DNA of 64,000 bases from Rhodocollybia butyracea (lineage: Eukaryota > Basidiomycota > Agaricomycetes > Agaricales > Omphalotaceae). Shown here piece after piece: positions 10,802-22,196 of the stretch. Under the pieces are notes generated by a model. It was given only the letters and a program-made list of their open reading frames with translations. It was not told where the DNA came from and searched no databases. Every line of letters begins with the position of its first letter. Position 1 is the first letter of the stretch. A program made the translations under genes and the position numbers. The DNA is taken from assembly GCA_015501585.1 (NCBI GenBank), contig JADNRY010000208.1, forward strand, positions 42,367-106,366, in the 5' to 3' direction.

Positions 10802-11641
10802 ATCTGCAATGAACATTCAATACCGTCCTCCAAAATTAATATGTAGCAAATTCAAATAAAGTTCTGCTCAGAACATATCCTTGCCTTGTATACCCTCAGG
10901 CAAGAGCTGTAGTAACGCTTCTTTCGAGTAATAGTAAACTTACAGCTTATTGTTGGAGATATTGATGTCAGGTGAGCAATCGGTATTGCTCGCCGAAGTT
11001 TCTCCTATGGAGCTTGTTAGTTTTACTTTGTGTTTTATCTTATATTTTGCCGTATATTACGCCGTATATTCTCCGTAGCTGTAGCCTATTTAAGGTAGCT
11101 TAGAATATTATTTTCCCTGCGCGTTTGCTAGGGCTTACTTGCTATAGACCGGAGTGAACTTAGAGCTTATTCGACGTCTTGCTTAATTCACTCCTACACT
11201 TATGTGCGCGAACTAACTTTGACGGTGGACGGGGCTCCAAAACTTGCCTTGAACTTGATACCTCTTTCGAAAAAATCAACTTCATCTCAGCTCGGTCGCG
11301 CGCACCTGGCGCGCACCCTGACGGAGGCACTACTATCTACTCTACAGCATAGAGTATGGATACAAAGAAGAGTCCTACCTGTGTCAACAATACACTTGCT
11401 CCAGATATACGAAATACTTGAAGTACAAATGACCTTTCTCTTTATCCCCTTGGCGAAAAACAATGTCACGGTGCAACAAAGTAGCTTGTTCATGATCATA
11501 TGGTCGTTAAACTTATAGTGTTACTGGAGTCCGCAAACCCCCTATAGATAAGCAAGTACACTGTACGAGATGCAGAGTTACTAGTAATTGAGAGCTAGGC
11601 TTAACCAAAGAAGTATCTCATAAAAACAACTGACTCTATGA
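10802..11641. other. Intergenic
   Basis: No gene recognised. Short direct repeats GCCGTATATT near 11047-11070. The downstream flank of the membrane-protein gene (11520-11640) is similar to 24270-24400 beside its paralog, so the duplication includes 3' flanks. Confidence 0.45.
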
Positions 11642-13329
11642 TTACCGCTCCTGCCCATATGCAGGGGGATGTTGGAAGGCATTCATAAAGTTATTGAGCC
11701 TCTCCAGAAGTACCTCTGTTCTGTCTGGCTCCAGAGCTGTAGTAACTTGATCGTTATTCTGGCCATTATTCCCACTGTTTGAAGGTCCAGCAGCCATTTG
11801 TCCAGGAGGCGAGTAAAGATGCGTAGTGGGTTCACCTGGTGGTAATGTTACTGCGCTTCCCTGGACAAGCTGAGCTGTATCCCCAGTGTTTGCAAGAGCT
11901 GCCATTGATGTAATGTAACTTTTTGAAAATGGAGTGATACCATCGGCATGGGAGGCTGCTATTGTATGACTCGTATGGGGTGAAGCATTTGAGACATAAC
12001 TCTTTTCAAAAGGAGTGACATTGGCTGGACCTGGGAGGGGGTGCATGTTTGAGTCTGGAGCGAGGGTTAGTGGTAAGGTATAGTACGTGCGCTGAGTAGG
12101 AATATTGGGGCTTTACCTGGTTGTGATTCCATCCATGCTTGAGCTGGTGATAAAAATAATCTTTTATGTGCCCGCCGCTTCATTGCCCAGAAAATCAGTC
12201 CAACTAGACATATCATAGCCACAATAACTCCAACAACCACACCAGCAATAGCACCACCATGCAACCCCTGATGAGATGATGACCCGCCGGGCGCAGCAGA
12301 TGTGGTGGACAAGGTTGATGCAGGAGATGAGGTTTGCGTGGGGGATGACTCTGTCGAGGCTGGTATCGACAGATCAGGCAAGTCATTTAGTGTAGCAAAG
12401 TCAGGAATGTAGGTGAATCCACGAAAGCAAAAGGTCTGAAATAGTGAAGCCTCTAGAACCTCGATTGTAATGGCATGATTGCCACTATCTGCTTCATCGA
12501 CAAGGGTGAAATATTCAAAGTATGTCAAAGCATCCGTTTGTGATGCACCGTTGAATTCAAGTGGGACCTGCGGTTGTTCGTCAACTGAAATGCCTAGGGT
12601 GATATTTCCCGCAGTGGATGGGCTAAAATACCCAAGAAGGGTTATGTTCCATCCTGTCATTTTTCAATCCACAAGGAGGAAAACAGCGTGAAGATGTTAC
12701 AGACCTGCAAAGGGAAACTTCAATGTAGCATTATTTGTCCCACTTGACATTCCAGGACCACCGTTTGGCACAGAGTCTTGCCACTGTCCCTCCGATATAA
12801 TAGTATCATCTGTATAGTTCACAAATAGCAATTGATTCTGGAGTGACAGGGTGGGTGGTGGGAGGATCAGAGCGTAATCAACGACCACTGAAGAGCTATC
12901 GTCAATGCAGTTCATGTTCACATCGTAAGAAGCTGGCATATCTATTCCGGCCGCTGTGTCCCAAAGTATATTGTCTACTATATCGAACTCGGGGGTTAGG
13001 AAGGTAGCGCTAATTCCACCTGAGTCAAAGATAGTGACAAAACTGCTATTGGAACAGTTTGAATTTATGAAAAGATTCCCGATAAGGAACATCTGTGCAT
13101 CTTGAGCCTCTGCAAACATATGCAGGTCAGACTCAGTGTACTATCGGTGCACTGGTTTCCACTCACTTATCTCGACATCGATCTCACCAACAGAAGGTGG
13201 AGAACCAAGAAGTGTCATAGACGAGTTCTTGTAGTTGAGGGGATCGGAGTCACTTCTCCTCCAAGGACCCTGGGAAGAATTGAGGGTAGGACTGGTATTG
13301 TCCAGAATAATCAGGGGAGTCTGGCCCAT
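11642..13329 (-). CDS. Single-pass membrane protein with Ser/Thr-rich stalk, copy A (505 aa)
   Basis: Four exons on the minus strand: 13329-13167, 13109-12705, 12653-12117 and 12054-11642; lengths and phases give 505 residues. The ectodomain starts with LIILDNTSPTL, a form common at the mature N-terminus of agaricomycete single-pass proteins. It runs to about residue 285, then a Ser/Thr/Pro stalk, a transmembrane helix near residues 324-347 (AIAGVVVGVIVAMICLVGLI then KRRAHKR), and a 155-residue cytoplasmic tail. Ligand and role are unknown. The first in-frame ATG gives no signal peptide. An open stretch just upstream (KWVATCLLLPFVTDTRLA) looks like one but lacks an ATG, so an upstream exon or a lost start is possible. 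Confidence 0.7.
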
Positions 13330-14289
13330 GATGACTATATCGTTGTTTGCCAAACGAGTGTCAGTGACGAAGGGCAACAATAGGCAGGTGGCCACCCACT
13401 TTGCACCCACTCGTACTACTTATAAATAATTGCCTGTAGTCACGCAACTGGAGCTGCCCACATGCAAACCTCACGCGTAGTAGTTTGATTGAATTAAAAT
13501 TGGGACCATGTGGGGTTTCCGAGCATAGCTCCACAGACTGGCACAGAGGAAGGCTATCGGAACCCTGGCATCAGGACAAAACTTGAAGTTCGAAGAGTCA
13601 ATGAAGAGTATGATGTGACAAAACAAAAGAGACTGTGTTTATGAGGCCCACTTACTCAAAGTCGAAAAGAGAGTGCAGATGCAGATAATGTATTGGCCTT
13701 GGTGTTGGTGTCTTCCCATGTCTGTCTTGTCATCAACCCGAAAATCCTTGAAAAGGAAAGTGATCAGTCACGATGGTGTCTGATGCATCTGTAACGATGA
13801 GAAACCAAGTATAACAGCGTTGAATTTCTGACTCTTTTCGGGGCTCCCAGTGGGCATCTGCCATTCTAATCTCGAGAAGCACTTCTAGATATCCGACCTT
13901 CCATAGAAGTGGGTCAGGAGTTGTAAATCTTCTTTTGCAGCACTCAAGGTTATACAGATAATCTGAAACCTGCTATCTTATCTAATATATTATCTTCAGA
14001 TAAACCTTTTTAAGGTAGACGCTGAACTGTTCCAACTCTAGCTTCAGCAGCGCTGCAGCCTCAGAAATCATGCCTCTGCGAAAAAGAAGGCCTGAAAATA
14101 ATGCTCAAGAAAGCAAGCTTACTCCTCGCCCCAACTCTTCGTCGCTAAAGTAACGTTAAACATCGAAGGACCTTTTTTCGTATTTTCAAGTCGATAACTA
14201 TCCACAGAATTCCAGTGCTTAAGATCGTCTCACTTATAAGTCTAATCTCAATATCTCTGGCCATCTATACCTCTTTTTAAACAAAGGGG
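13330..14289. other. Intergenic between membrane protein A and the SET gene
   Basis: Promoter side of copy A up to about 13500, then no recognised gene. The first exon of the SET gene may begin here, but no start codon could be assigned. Confidence 0.4.
13421..13430 (-). promoter_or_regulatory. TATA-like element of membrane protein A
   Basis: ATTATTTATA on the minus strand, about 90 bp upstream of the ATG. It is conserved at the same relative position in the paralog (26225-26234). Confidence 0.4.
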
Positions 14290-14875
14290 TCACTGAGTCT
14301 ACTCAAATTGGGTCGGTCGACGACAGGGAAGCCCTAACCAGAGACGTGTCTTTACTCTCAGTTCAGCAACTACTTGGTAAGGGTATGGGCATTGTAGCTG
14401 CCATCCGAGATATAAAGGTACGTGACCGTAGTGCTAGAGCCAGTTGTTCTCTTGATGATGAACTTTGAAGCTACTTCTTATGATTTTTTGCCTGGTGAAA
14501 TATATATTACTTAGCAAGGAGAACTCATCATCCGAGAACAATCATTGTTCGTGCTACCTGCTCAAGGTGCAAACATGCCCCGAGTCTCAAGTGTATGTTC
14601 CCGTTACATTGGGCCGATTATGCTACTTTAGCGTCGCCAATCGCTCTCATAATACAACACCTCAAACAACTCAGTCCCCACCAGTATCCCCGATTCTACA
14701 ACCTCTCATACGTCCACTTCCCCGCAAATCTTGATCCAAAAATCCATCTACCAGAATTAGCACTAGCAATATTCGAAACCAATGCTGTTTCTGCGGGTCC
14801 TGGCGAAGTAGGAATTTTCCCGAGGATGGCGAGACTCAATCATGGGTGTTCTAGTGCTTTCAATGTAGTGTATAC
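14290..14875 (+). pseudogene. SET-domain gene, 5' half (interrupted)
   Basis: Exons: one ending at 14417 (...LLGKGMGIVAAIRDIK), then 14515-14566 (QGELIIREQSLFVLPAQ) and 14632-14875. The last encodes YPRFYNLSYVHFP, then ETNAVSAGPGEVGIFPRMAR, then LNHGCSSAFNVVY. This order is that of fungal SMYD-like SET proteins, which are protein lysine methyltransferases or their relatives; NHGCS is the counterpart of the catalytic NHSC motif. After VVY the sequence enters an unrelated insertion and stops. The continuation (T-WRENEGVLVVHTLKDIKK) is found 8.56 kb downstream at 23440. The first exon's true start is not identified. Confidence 0.8.
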
Positions 14876-14886
14876 CATCACTAAAT

Positions 14887-16696
14887 TTCGGTAGCTATCA
14901 TAACCGGTTACCGTTCCGGCGAATCGATTATGATCTGGTGCAACGATTTCAGATGATTTTATAGCAATATATACCATCATATGGATAGCCCCCTTTTCGA
15001 TAATCGGGCTGCAATCAGGTATAATAATCCTTTCGTGTTTTAATGTATAAAAATAATTATGCCTACTTGAAGTTCACCAAAATGAATCTGATAAGTTAAG
15101 ACAGGTTGTGAGCATTACAGCTCCATTTGTCGTTCCATACGCTTAAATAATAGCACAGAAAAGTAACGAAATATGTATATTTGCTAGCTAACAAGCAGTA
15201 CAGATGATACATAGATAACATTGAGCATGCACACCCGCAACGTTGCCACCTCACTACCTGCTTGCCAAATCATACCGCCTCTTACCACCTCCCATTGAAT
15301 GCCTTGAATGCAATGGAGTGGGCCCCAGACAAAACGTTGATTGCGGGTACTTGACGAAGAGCACTTGACGAAGGTTGAACATTGCACTTGAGGCCTTGAA
15401 GTTAAGGGTAAAGGCCCAGAGCTTGAGGGGAAGTAGCAGAGAGAACTTGAGGGAGATTGTGAGATAATTGAGGCTTGAGAATATACAGAGTCAGATACGA
15501 AGATGGGCCCAAACAAGGGAAGGAAGGAAGGATGAAATCGTCCTGTTGAACCAATTTATAATCCTCGCGACCCTGTGACTGGGCCATGCACGCCGCGCGG
15601 CCTTTGAAACCCTTCGCTATCCGGGTACTATCACGTCCATCAATTTTATAAATTGATCAAATGCACAAGGTTTTTAAAAATGCCCTTTAAGAGCATTTCC
15701 ACTCGAGAATTGCAATAAGTATGGCTCGGAAATGAAGTATAAATACCCATTACCTACTCTCACAGTCTTTCTTTGATTAAATTTGGGCGGTTACAAGTTT
15801 CGCAACTTGTTTTTTATGAAGCGCGTGGATTTTCTTTTGAAAAATGAGTAATTTCACTTCTATGCAGAATTAGAAAATGAAAAAGAGTCTGTGGTACGTG
15901 TAAATGTAGAGTTAGATGTCTCGGAGCTTTTCTCCGAGACACTACAGACAGAAAACAGTGTTCTAGACAAACTTGAAGCCAAAGTGTGATATTTGAGTGA
16001 CATCGCTCAAACAGGAAGGCTGCCGCTCTCAGCCGTTACTCTACGGCAGAACTTTCGGCTTCACGCTAGCGTGATTTCGTCCAAGTCGCGTCAAATTTTG
16101 AAGAGATATGTGCAACGTACTTGAATACATCCCAGCCGTCCAACCATCCCGGACTTGGAGATCTTTGGTGAGGTTTCTGGTCTTCCTGGTCTGGTACAAA
16201 GCTAGACTCGGGCTCAACTGAAGACGATTTCTCGGATTGCATTTCGATCGGGTCGGCCTTGTAGGAGGTACGTGACATCGCGTTGCGAGAAACGGTGGTA
16301 CGTCCCAGTACAGAACGATTCCACCGTAAAATAGAGAGAAGAGAGAATGAAAATGCACGTGAAGAAATTACCAGGGCAGCGCCGCTGCCTGTGCCGTTGA
16401 TTGTATATGTTACTGATGTGACTGATTTTTATAAAAACTCTGTGCAAACGCACTCTCGACACCGGAAAAGTCATCGTGCTCGAACAAGGTATTTATTTTC
16501 TATATAAAGTAGATAGAAAGAAAGCTAGGATACTATCCCCCATTACAATAAAATCCGGGAGAGATCCAAGGACGTTCAAAGCATCTCCGAGGCAAGTTTT
16601 CAAATTTTTTATAAAAACTATGGACGTGATAGTAAGGCTTACGCGTCGACCCCGGTTTGCTTGGCGCCCAGTACAAATGCCTTGTCAAATCTTCCG
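14887..16696. other. Left part of the insertion, no recognised gene
   Basis: Short open frames at 15184-15587 and 16041-16474 on the minus strand have no recognised domain and no consistent splice structure. A perfect 10-bp stem hairpin lies at 15917-15941. Confidence 0.4.
15917..15941. repeat. Short perfect hairpin
   Basis: TGTCTCGGAG, loop CTTTT, then CTCCGAGACA: a 10-bp perfect inverted repeat. No gene end is assigned next to it. Confidence 0.5.
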
Positions 16697-16843
16697 AGAT
16701 GGCAGTTTGCAAATGAGTGAAACGAGCGCGGCAAAACTTGAGTCTTAGTACGGACACGTGATGCGGCGTCTGCTCACTTTCGCCGCTACAGTCGTGTCTG
16801 TCGAAAGACTCACTACTACTAGCGTAGCTCACTGTCTTTTCTT
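16697..16843 (+). repeat. Ngaro repeat A1
   Basis: 147 bp starting AGATGGCAGTTTGC and ending CACTGTCTTTTCTT. It matches A2 (21899-22045) with one mismatch seen (TGTCTGTC against TGTCCGTC). Confidence 0.88.
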
Positions 16844-16886
16844 TACAAAACTGAATCTTACTTTCTCTTAATTTCTCATACTCAAT

Positions 16887-17807
16887 ATGGCCAACCGAAT
16901 AGAACTCGATCCAAGCAAGATTCCCTGCCCAGAATTTGCAGGAGACACATACTCGTTCGTGCGCAATGCACTCATCTCAGACGCGAATATGCCAGACATC
17001 ACAACCGACGCACTTGCTACACAGAAGTTACGCAAACAATGGCAAGCTGAAAACACAGCACTACAAGCCCTATACCAGGCTCAAACACAGGCAGACCAAG
17101 CTTTAGCAGAGCAACAGGCACAAGAAGAAGAAGCGGCACTGAGAGCGGTAGCAGTGGAACGAGAACAGCGTGAAGCTGAAGTAGCGAAAGAAACAGAGAA
17201 GAAGCGGACTCCTCTCTACAGCTTCCATCGAGGAACAGGAATCACCTCCATCCCCCTACACATTCATCCACATGCTCGAAAGATGATAGCAGCTCGGAAA
17301 TACTTCACGCTTTGGCACCTACTCCCAGAAGCTTCGCAAGAGGCTCGTGAACGCAGTCGAGACACATCCGAAACCAATCGCTTCCAGCTGGTAACCAACG
17401 ACGATACCAACAGTTCCAATCCCACCCTAACTCTAATAGGCTCCCACAACTCTCGCGCATCCCCGAATGCCATTCCCGACTCGAAACTCTCCTGGGCACA
17501 GGTACAACGTGCCAAAAGCGCCTTCCTTCAGGCACTAGTTCCCATCGGCAACTATAACCAAGAATACGTGCAAATGTTCGCGGAATTCTACACTAATATG
17601 GATATGCATCGAGAGCTTCAGCAGACCAACAGCGACCTGGTAATGGCATTGTACCATGCTGAAATGCGATTCGCATTCTATGAAGCAGTTGAACGCCAGA
17701 AACCATTTGACCTATCGGTCATTGCCGAGGACATCCTTGAGGATTGCCGCAAGCAAATCCGTAGTCGAGCTCACACACAGGCACTAAATGGTATGTCCAT
17801 CGTCTAA
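16887..17807 (+). CDS. Gag-like ORF1 of the Ngaro-like element (306 aa)
   Basis: Intact frame that starts 43 bp after repeat A1. The N-terminal part is followed by an Ala/Gln/Glu-rich stretch near residues 55-105, likely coiled coil, and a C-terminal helical region. No enzymatic motif. Its place as first gene after A1 and its composition fit a gag-like particle protein. The identification rests mainly on context; sequence similarity to named gag families is not visible by eye. Confidence 0.65.
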   Translation: MANRIELDPSKIPCPEFAGDTYSFVRNALISDANMPDITTDALATQKLRKQWQAENTALQALYQAQTQADQALAEQQAQEEEAALRAVAVEREQREAEVAKETEKKRTPLYSFHRGTGITSIPLHIHPHARKMIAARKYFTLWHLLPEASQEARERSRDTSETNRFQLVTNDDTNSSNPTLTLIGSHNSRASPNAIPDSKLSWAQVQRAKSAFLQALVPIGNYNQEYVQMFAEFYTNMDMHRELQQTNSDLVMALYHAEMRFAFYEAVERQKPFDLSVIAEDILEDCRKQIRSRAHTQALNGMSIV

Positions 17808-18125
17808 TGAAACAAGATCAAAATCTCTAACTAAACTTGCTCCCTTCCCCTCGCTATTCACCCCGCCTTCTGCTACACCCTCTGCTAATGTCGCCGCTAA
17901 CGCTAAATGCTAATACTAAATGCTATGCTGAATGCTAATGCTAAACGCTACACGCTACCACCATGCTAACACAACACGCTACCATCGCACTAACATCCTC
18001 ATGTCCCAACACAGAGATGAACGCAGCAACGGTGCAACTACAGTCTAAAATGACACAGCTATCCCAAGCCACACCACCCCCAGCGCTCATCCAGTAAATC
18101 TCGGCCGTCCCCATATCCATCCACA

Positions 18126-18476
18126 TTGCCCAAAAAAGCCAAAGCAAACAACACCCCATCGGAATCCTTTCAGAAGTCCTTTCGCGAAGCGGATTGCCCC
18201 CCGCTCTCCCGCTGCCACAAATGCCTTGGCCGTGACAGGCACGATGTCCGACGATGTTCCCGTACGAAACTATGGAATGGAAAACAGGACGTCCTCTGTG
18301 ACTGGAATGCCCAACGCTTCCTCGAAATCACCCGAGGACCTCACAAAGGCCTGGAGCTCTGCGCAGAGTGGCAATGCCCAAACGGATGTACCAACCAAAA
18401 GCACCCAGAGAAGCACCGATGCTCAGGATGTGGCAGCACCGCTCACGGAGCTGATGGCTGCGCTGAAGGCATGTAA
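18126..18476 (+). CDS. Zinc-knuckle segment of the Ngaro-like element
   Basis: Open frame with two CCHC-type zinc-knuckle motifs: CHKCLGRDRHDVRRC and the canonical CSGCGSTAHGADGC near its end. Zinc knuckles of retroelement proteins bind RNA. The first base of the frame falls in a CTA-rich spacer and the true start is uncertain. It may be the N-terminal part of the RT polyprotein, because the RT reading continues at once in another frame from about 18480. Confidence 0.55.
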   Translation: MPKKAKANNTPSESFQKSFREADCPPLSRCHKCLGRDRHDVRRCSRTKLWNGKQDVLCDWNAQRFLEITRGPHKGLELCAEWQCPNGCTNQKHPEKHRCSGCGSTAHGADGCAEGM

Positions 18477-18479
18477 GCA

Positions 18480-20361
18480 AGGGACAAATACACCCCTTGA
18501 CGCAGAAGTCTGGCATCACCAGCTGACTAGATTTAACCTCACTCACAAATATCCCACACTTGCTAATTCCATACGCTACGGTTTCCATATAGGAATACCA
18601 AACATTCTGTACACATTTTCGCCTCCTAATCGGCTCAACTCCCTCGAACACCAAACCGCTTTCCAAACAGTGATGGAAAAGGAACTATCCACTGGGCGCT
18701 GGCTCGGGCCTTATCCCCGCACAGTTATCGAAGCAGCGCTAGGTCCATTCCAAACATCGCCTATCTCCATGATTCCCAAGTCAGGTAAACCGGGGGAAAT
18801 TCCGTCTGCTTGAAAATCTATCTTATCCATACCGTCCTGTACTTATACCTTCTCACTGCAATCCAATATCATCTATTAATTCGCACATTGATTCTACTCT
18901 ATACCCGTGCCTTTGGGGCACATTTGCTAATACATGTCGTTTGATTTGGACACTACCTCCAGGCTCGCAGGGCGCTGTCAGGGACATCTCGGAGGCATAT
19001 CGCCTCATTCCGCTACATCCCTCTCAATGGGCAGGAGTTGTTATACGTGTATCGGATGATCTGTACTGCCCAGACACCAGAAACATGTTTGGATGTACAT
19101 CCGCAGGGGGAGCATTTGGACAAACAGCTGATGCCGGAGTAGACATCAGCCGTGGTTCAGGTCTAGGACCCGTCACAAAATGGGTTGATGATCACTTTTG
19201 GCTCAGAATTCTGAAATGCTACCTAGAACAATACAACTTACTTCGATCACAGCTTCGAGAAAGGGTGAATGCAGCTGGGGGTGTAATACACTGACGTGGA
19301 CGTCTGTTATACCAAGGCCATACTCTCCCAAATGGTGAACGGGAAGAATTTGACGACGACTTCACATTTCCACTACAGGATTTATCGTCCTCTTCTCCTC
19401 GGTCCGCCGAAGACCAATTATTCACTTATGCATTCTGTGACATTGACAAGGTCACCAAACCTCTGGGATATACATGGGCGCCAGACAAGGACATTCACTT
19501 TTGTGACAGTCCAATGTACTTCAGTTTTCAATGGAACATAAGCACTAGAACAGTTTCAGTCCCATCAGACAAACATCTCAAATATCTGAATGCAATTTCC
19601 GAATGGGAACAGCACATGTGGCAAAGCTATATGGAAAACTGCTCCATGTCAGCCTAGTGCTCACCATTGGACGGGCTTATCTAACCGAGCTTGAGAGATT
19701 CGCAGCTGACCTGAGCCATGAGGCACCACATGTCGCACATCGTGCACCACGCCGATGGCCTACAGACATGGCATGGTGGAAAACAGCTCTTTCAGCCCCC
19801 ATCACTTGCCCAATTCCTGGACCTGCAGACCTCATTGACATACATGCATATTCAGACGCCAGCAGCGGCTATGGCATCGGCCTATACATCCATGGCCACT
19901 GGCGTGCCTACCGACTCCTCCCAGGCTGGAGAGGTCAGGGTGAGCGAGACATCGGCTGGGCTGAAGCCGTGGGCTTCTACCTTCTTGTCCTCATCATTGC
20001 TCGAGAAGCAACATCGGGACACCAGTACAAAATCTGGGGAGACAATGAAGGGGTTGTCGAAGGATGGTGGAATGGACGCAGCCGAAATCGGGCTACGAAC
20101 GACATATTCCGACGCCTTCATGAAATCACTGGAGAGCGCCAATTTGGTGTCCACACACGCTACGTTGCCAGTGCCAACAACCCAGCCGATCCTTTCTCCC
20201 GCGGAAAACAGGGATCAACCACCCTTCTCCTACCATGCATTCCTATCCCAAAAGAACTCTCCCACCTTATCATCGACTATGATGCACCCCTCACAACCGC
20301 CGAACAATACCAGCCAAACTCTCCTAGAGAGTCTACTTTCGAAGATAAGCCTACTCGATGA
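18480..20361 (+). pseudogene. Reverse transcriptase-RNase H of the Ngaro-like element, frame broken
   Basis: RT motifs in order: SPISMIPKSGKPG near 18770, AVRDISEAYRLIPLHP near 18975 (motif A Asp), FGCTSAGGAFGQ near 19090 (motif B), and WVDDHFW near 19183 (motif C, VDD in place of YxDD). The RNase H-like part follows: IHAYSDASSGYGIGLY near 19840, WGDNEGVVEGWW near 20035 and YVASANNPADPFSRG near 20163. Lesions: a +1 in the G-run near 18790, an in-frame TGA at about 19292 (probably from CGA), and a frameshift near 19610. It would not make a full polymerase. The frame ends at 20361 and overlaps the recombinase frame. Confidence 0.75.
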
Positions 20362-21661
20362 CCTCATAGAAAATCCTTTGGACAGTGGCAATCCGAGGAG
20401 GAAGGAAAACTTCTTGCAGCTTTTCGGGACAACTGGTAGCCGCCCTGCCACATCACTATACCCTACAATACCCCCTGTTCATAGACCTACAATATCTAGT
20501 AATGCACGCGTTGTACCTTACCCTGCTAATCTGACTCCAATTCCTTCTGAACTGCGTCCCCACTGCCCTGCTCGATCACGGTTAGTCTTATGGCGCCCAG
20601 CACAGAGACGAACCTTCACAGATGCTTCCGGCAACCTGCTAACCCTCCCAGAGGAATTCATTGACCGTGTACAACACGTCCTCACAAACGGATATGCAGA
20701 GAGCACCTTGGAGACATATGCCTCCGGGGTCCTATCATACCATGTATTCTGCGACTCTCGTGGAATATCAGAGATCCAATGCGCACCTTGTAGCGCAAGT
20801 CTTCTTAGCACCTGGATTGCCACAATGGCAGGAAATTATGCAGGAACGTCAGTGAAGAAGTATATCTACGGCTTACGAGCGTGGCATATCATTCACGGCC
20901 TGGAGTGGAAAGTGAATAAAGCAGAGCTCGACACCCTTGTCCAAGGTGCAGAGCGCCTTCAACCTGAACAGTCCAAAAGAAAGAAACGGCATCCATACAC
21001 AGTCGACTATATCGAAAAAATTATCGCTGATCTGGATCTCTCCATTCCCCTTGATGCAGCCTGTGCAGGCTGCCTCACCTCAACATTCTACTGTGCCGCT
21101 AGGCTGGGGGAACTCACAGTTCCAAACCTCAACAGCTTCACCCCGGACAAGCACATCACCCCAGCACAGGTTCGCACAGCATGCGACCGCAACGGGTTCG
21201 AAAGCACTGTTCTTCACCCTCCATCAACCAAAAGCAGTCCCCTCACAGGAGAAGACCTGTACTTCTCACGACAACTTGGGTCATCAGACCCAGAACGTTT
21301 GCTGAAAAACCACCTTTCAATAAATAAACCCACAAACTCGGAGCACCTATTCACTTACTCGCACACAGCCTCGGGGCGCACCACACGTCGCCCTCTCACC
21401 AAAGCGGCCTTTCTCCAACGCATTCACAAGTCAGCAAAGAAGCTCAAGCTTCCAATCCTCCAGGGACACAGCATCCGCATCGGCGCAACGCTGGAATACC
21501 TCCTCCGGGGCATACCGTTCAATGCGTTACAGGTGATAGGCCGATGGAAAAGTGCCGCATTCATCCTTTACCTCCGTAAACATGCTCAGATAATGGCCCC
21601 CTACATGCAGCCCAAGCTACACCATGAACTCATACGATATACCATGCCCCCAGTGCGCTGA
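20279..21661 (+). CDS. Tyrosine recombinase of the Ngaro-like element (about 460 aa)
   Basis: Open frame whose C-terminal half is a phage-integrase-type tyrosine recombinase. Catalytic residues visible: Arg in CAARLGELT, then GHSIRIG (His-x-x-Arg), GRW, and Tyr in ILYLRKH. The N-terminal part has the core-binding region (TLETYASGVLSYHVFC...). Known role: it integrates circular cDNA and resolves the split repeats. The frame stays open upstream to 19718 over the RNase H region. I chose the ATG at 20279 because upstream codons overlap RNase H in another frame. No disabling lesion seen. Confidence 0.8.
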   Translation: MMHPSQPPNNTSQTLLESLLSKISLLDDLIENPLDSGNPRRKENFLQLFGTTGSRPATSLYPTIPPVHRPTISSNARVVPYPANLTPIPSELRPHCPARSRLVLWRPAQRRTFTDASGNLLTLPEEFIDRVQHVLTNGYAESTLETYASGVLSYHVFCDSRGISEIQCAPCSASLLSTWIATMAGNYAGTSVKKYIYGLRAWHIIHGLEWKVNKAELDTLVQGAERLQPEQSKRKKRHPYTVDYIEKIIADLDLSIPLDAACAGCLTSTFYCAARLGELTVPNLNSFTPDKHITPAQVRTACDRNGFESTVLHPPSTKSSPLTGEDLYFSRQLGSSDPERLLKNHLSINKPTNSEHLFTYSHTASGRTTRRPLTKAAFLQRIHKSAKKLKLPILQGHSIRIGATLEYLLRGIPFNALQVIGRWKSAAFILYLRKHAQIMAPYMQPKLHHELIRYTMPPVR

Positions 21662-21725
21662 GCGCCCTCCTACTCATAGGGAATCCACGGTCTTCTGGAT
21701 GCGTCGTGCACTCCTACTGATTGGG

Positions 21726-21901
21726 TATCGCAGCCGACCGTGAATCTCCTTAGATGCTGGGACCCGAAGGCCTACGGCCTTCTCCCATACACGCAATAAT
21801 AGCAGACTACTTAAACATTATTACATGTTACGCAATTACCTACTAAAGTATTCATCTACTTAGTAGCTACTCAATCTCAAGCATCACTTATAGTTCCAAG
21901 A
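21726..21901 (+). repeat. Ngaro repeat B1
   Basis: 176 bp from TATCGCAGCCGACC to TTCCAAGA, reading identically to B2 (22197-22372). It runs straight into A2, sharing AGA. Confidence 0.88.
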
Positions 21902-22045
21902 TGGCAGTTTGCAAATGAGTGAAACGAGCGCGGCAAAACTTGAGTCTTAGTACGGACACGTGATGCGGCGTCTGCTCACTTTCGCCGCTACAGTCGTGTC
22001 CGTCGAAAGACTCACTACTACTAGCGTAGCTCACTGTCTTTTCTT
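21899..22045 (+). repeat. Ngaro repeat A2
   Basis: 147 bp, one mismatch to A1. Starts within the end of B1, as expected for a B1-A2 junction. Confidence 0.88.
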
Positions 22046-22196
22046 CCACACCCTCCCACCCAGAACGCAGTGCTTGGAGTCTCCCGATTCAAACACTGAA
22101 CGTGGCTGTGTTGCACCACCATATGAATCGGAAGATACCGAATCGACTACTCAACACCGCAAGTCCGAGCACAGGAGCTCATCGGCCCGCCCGCCC
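22046..22196. other. Unexpected 151-bp segment between A2 and B2
   Basis: In the canonical layout A2 is followed directly by B2. Here 151 bp of sequence not found elsewhere in the element separates them. It has no recognised feature. Confidence 0.6.

Noticed and set aside
16041..16474. Gene on the minus strand left of the Ngaro element
   Set aside because: Overlapping short frames in different phases with no recognised domain; not consistent with a single spliced product.
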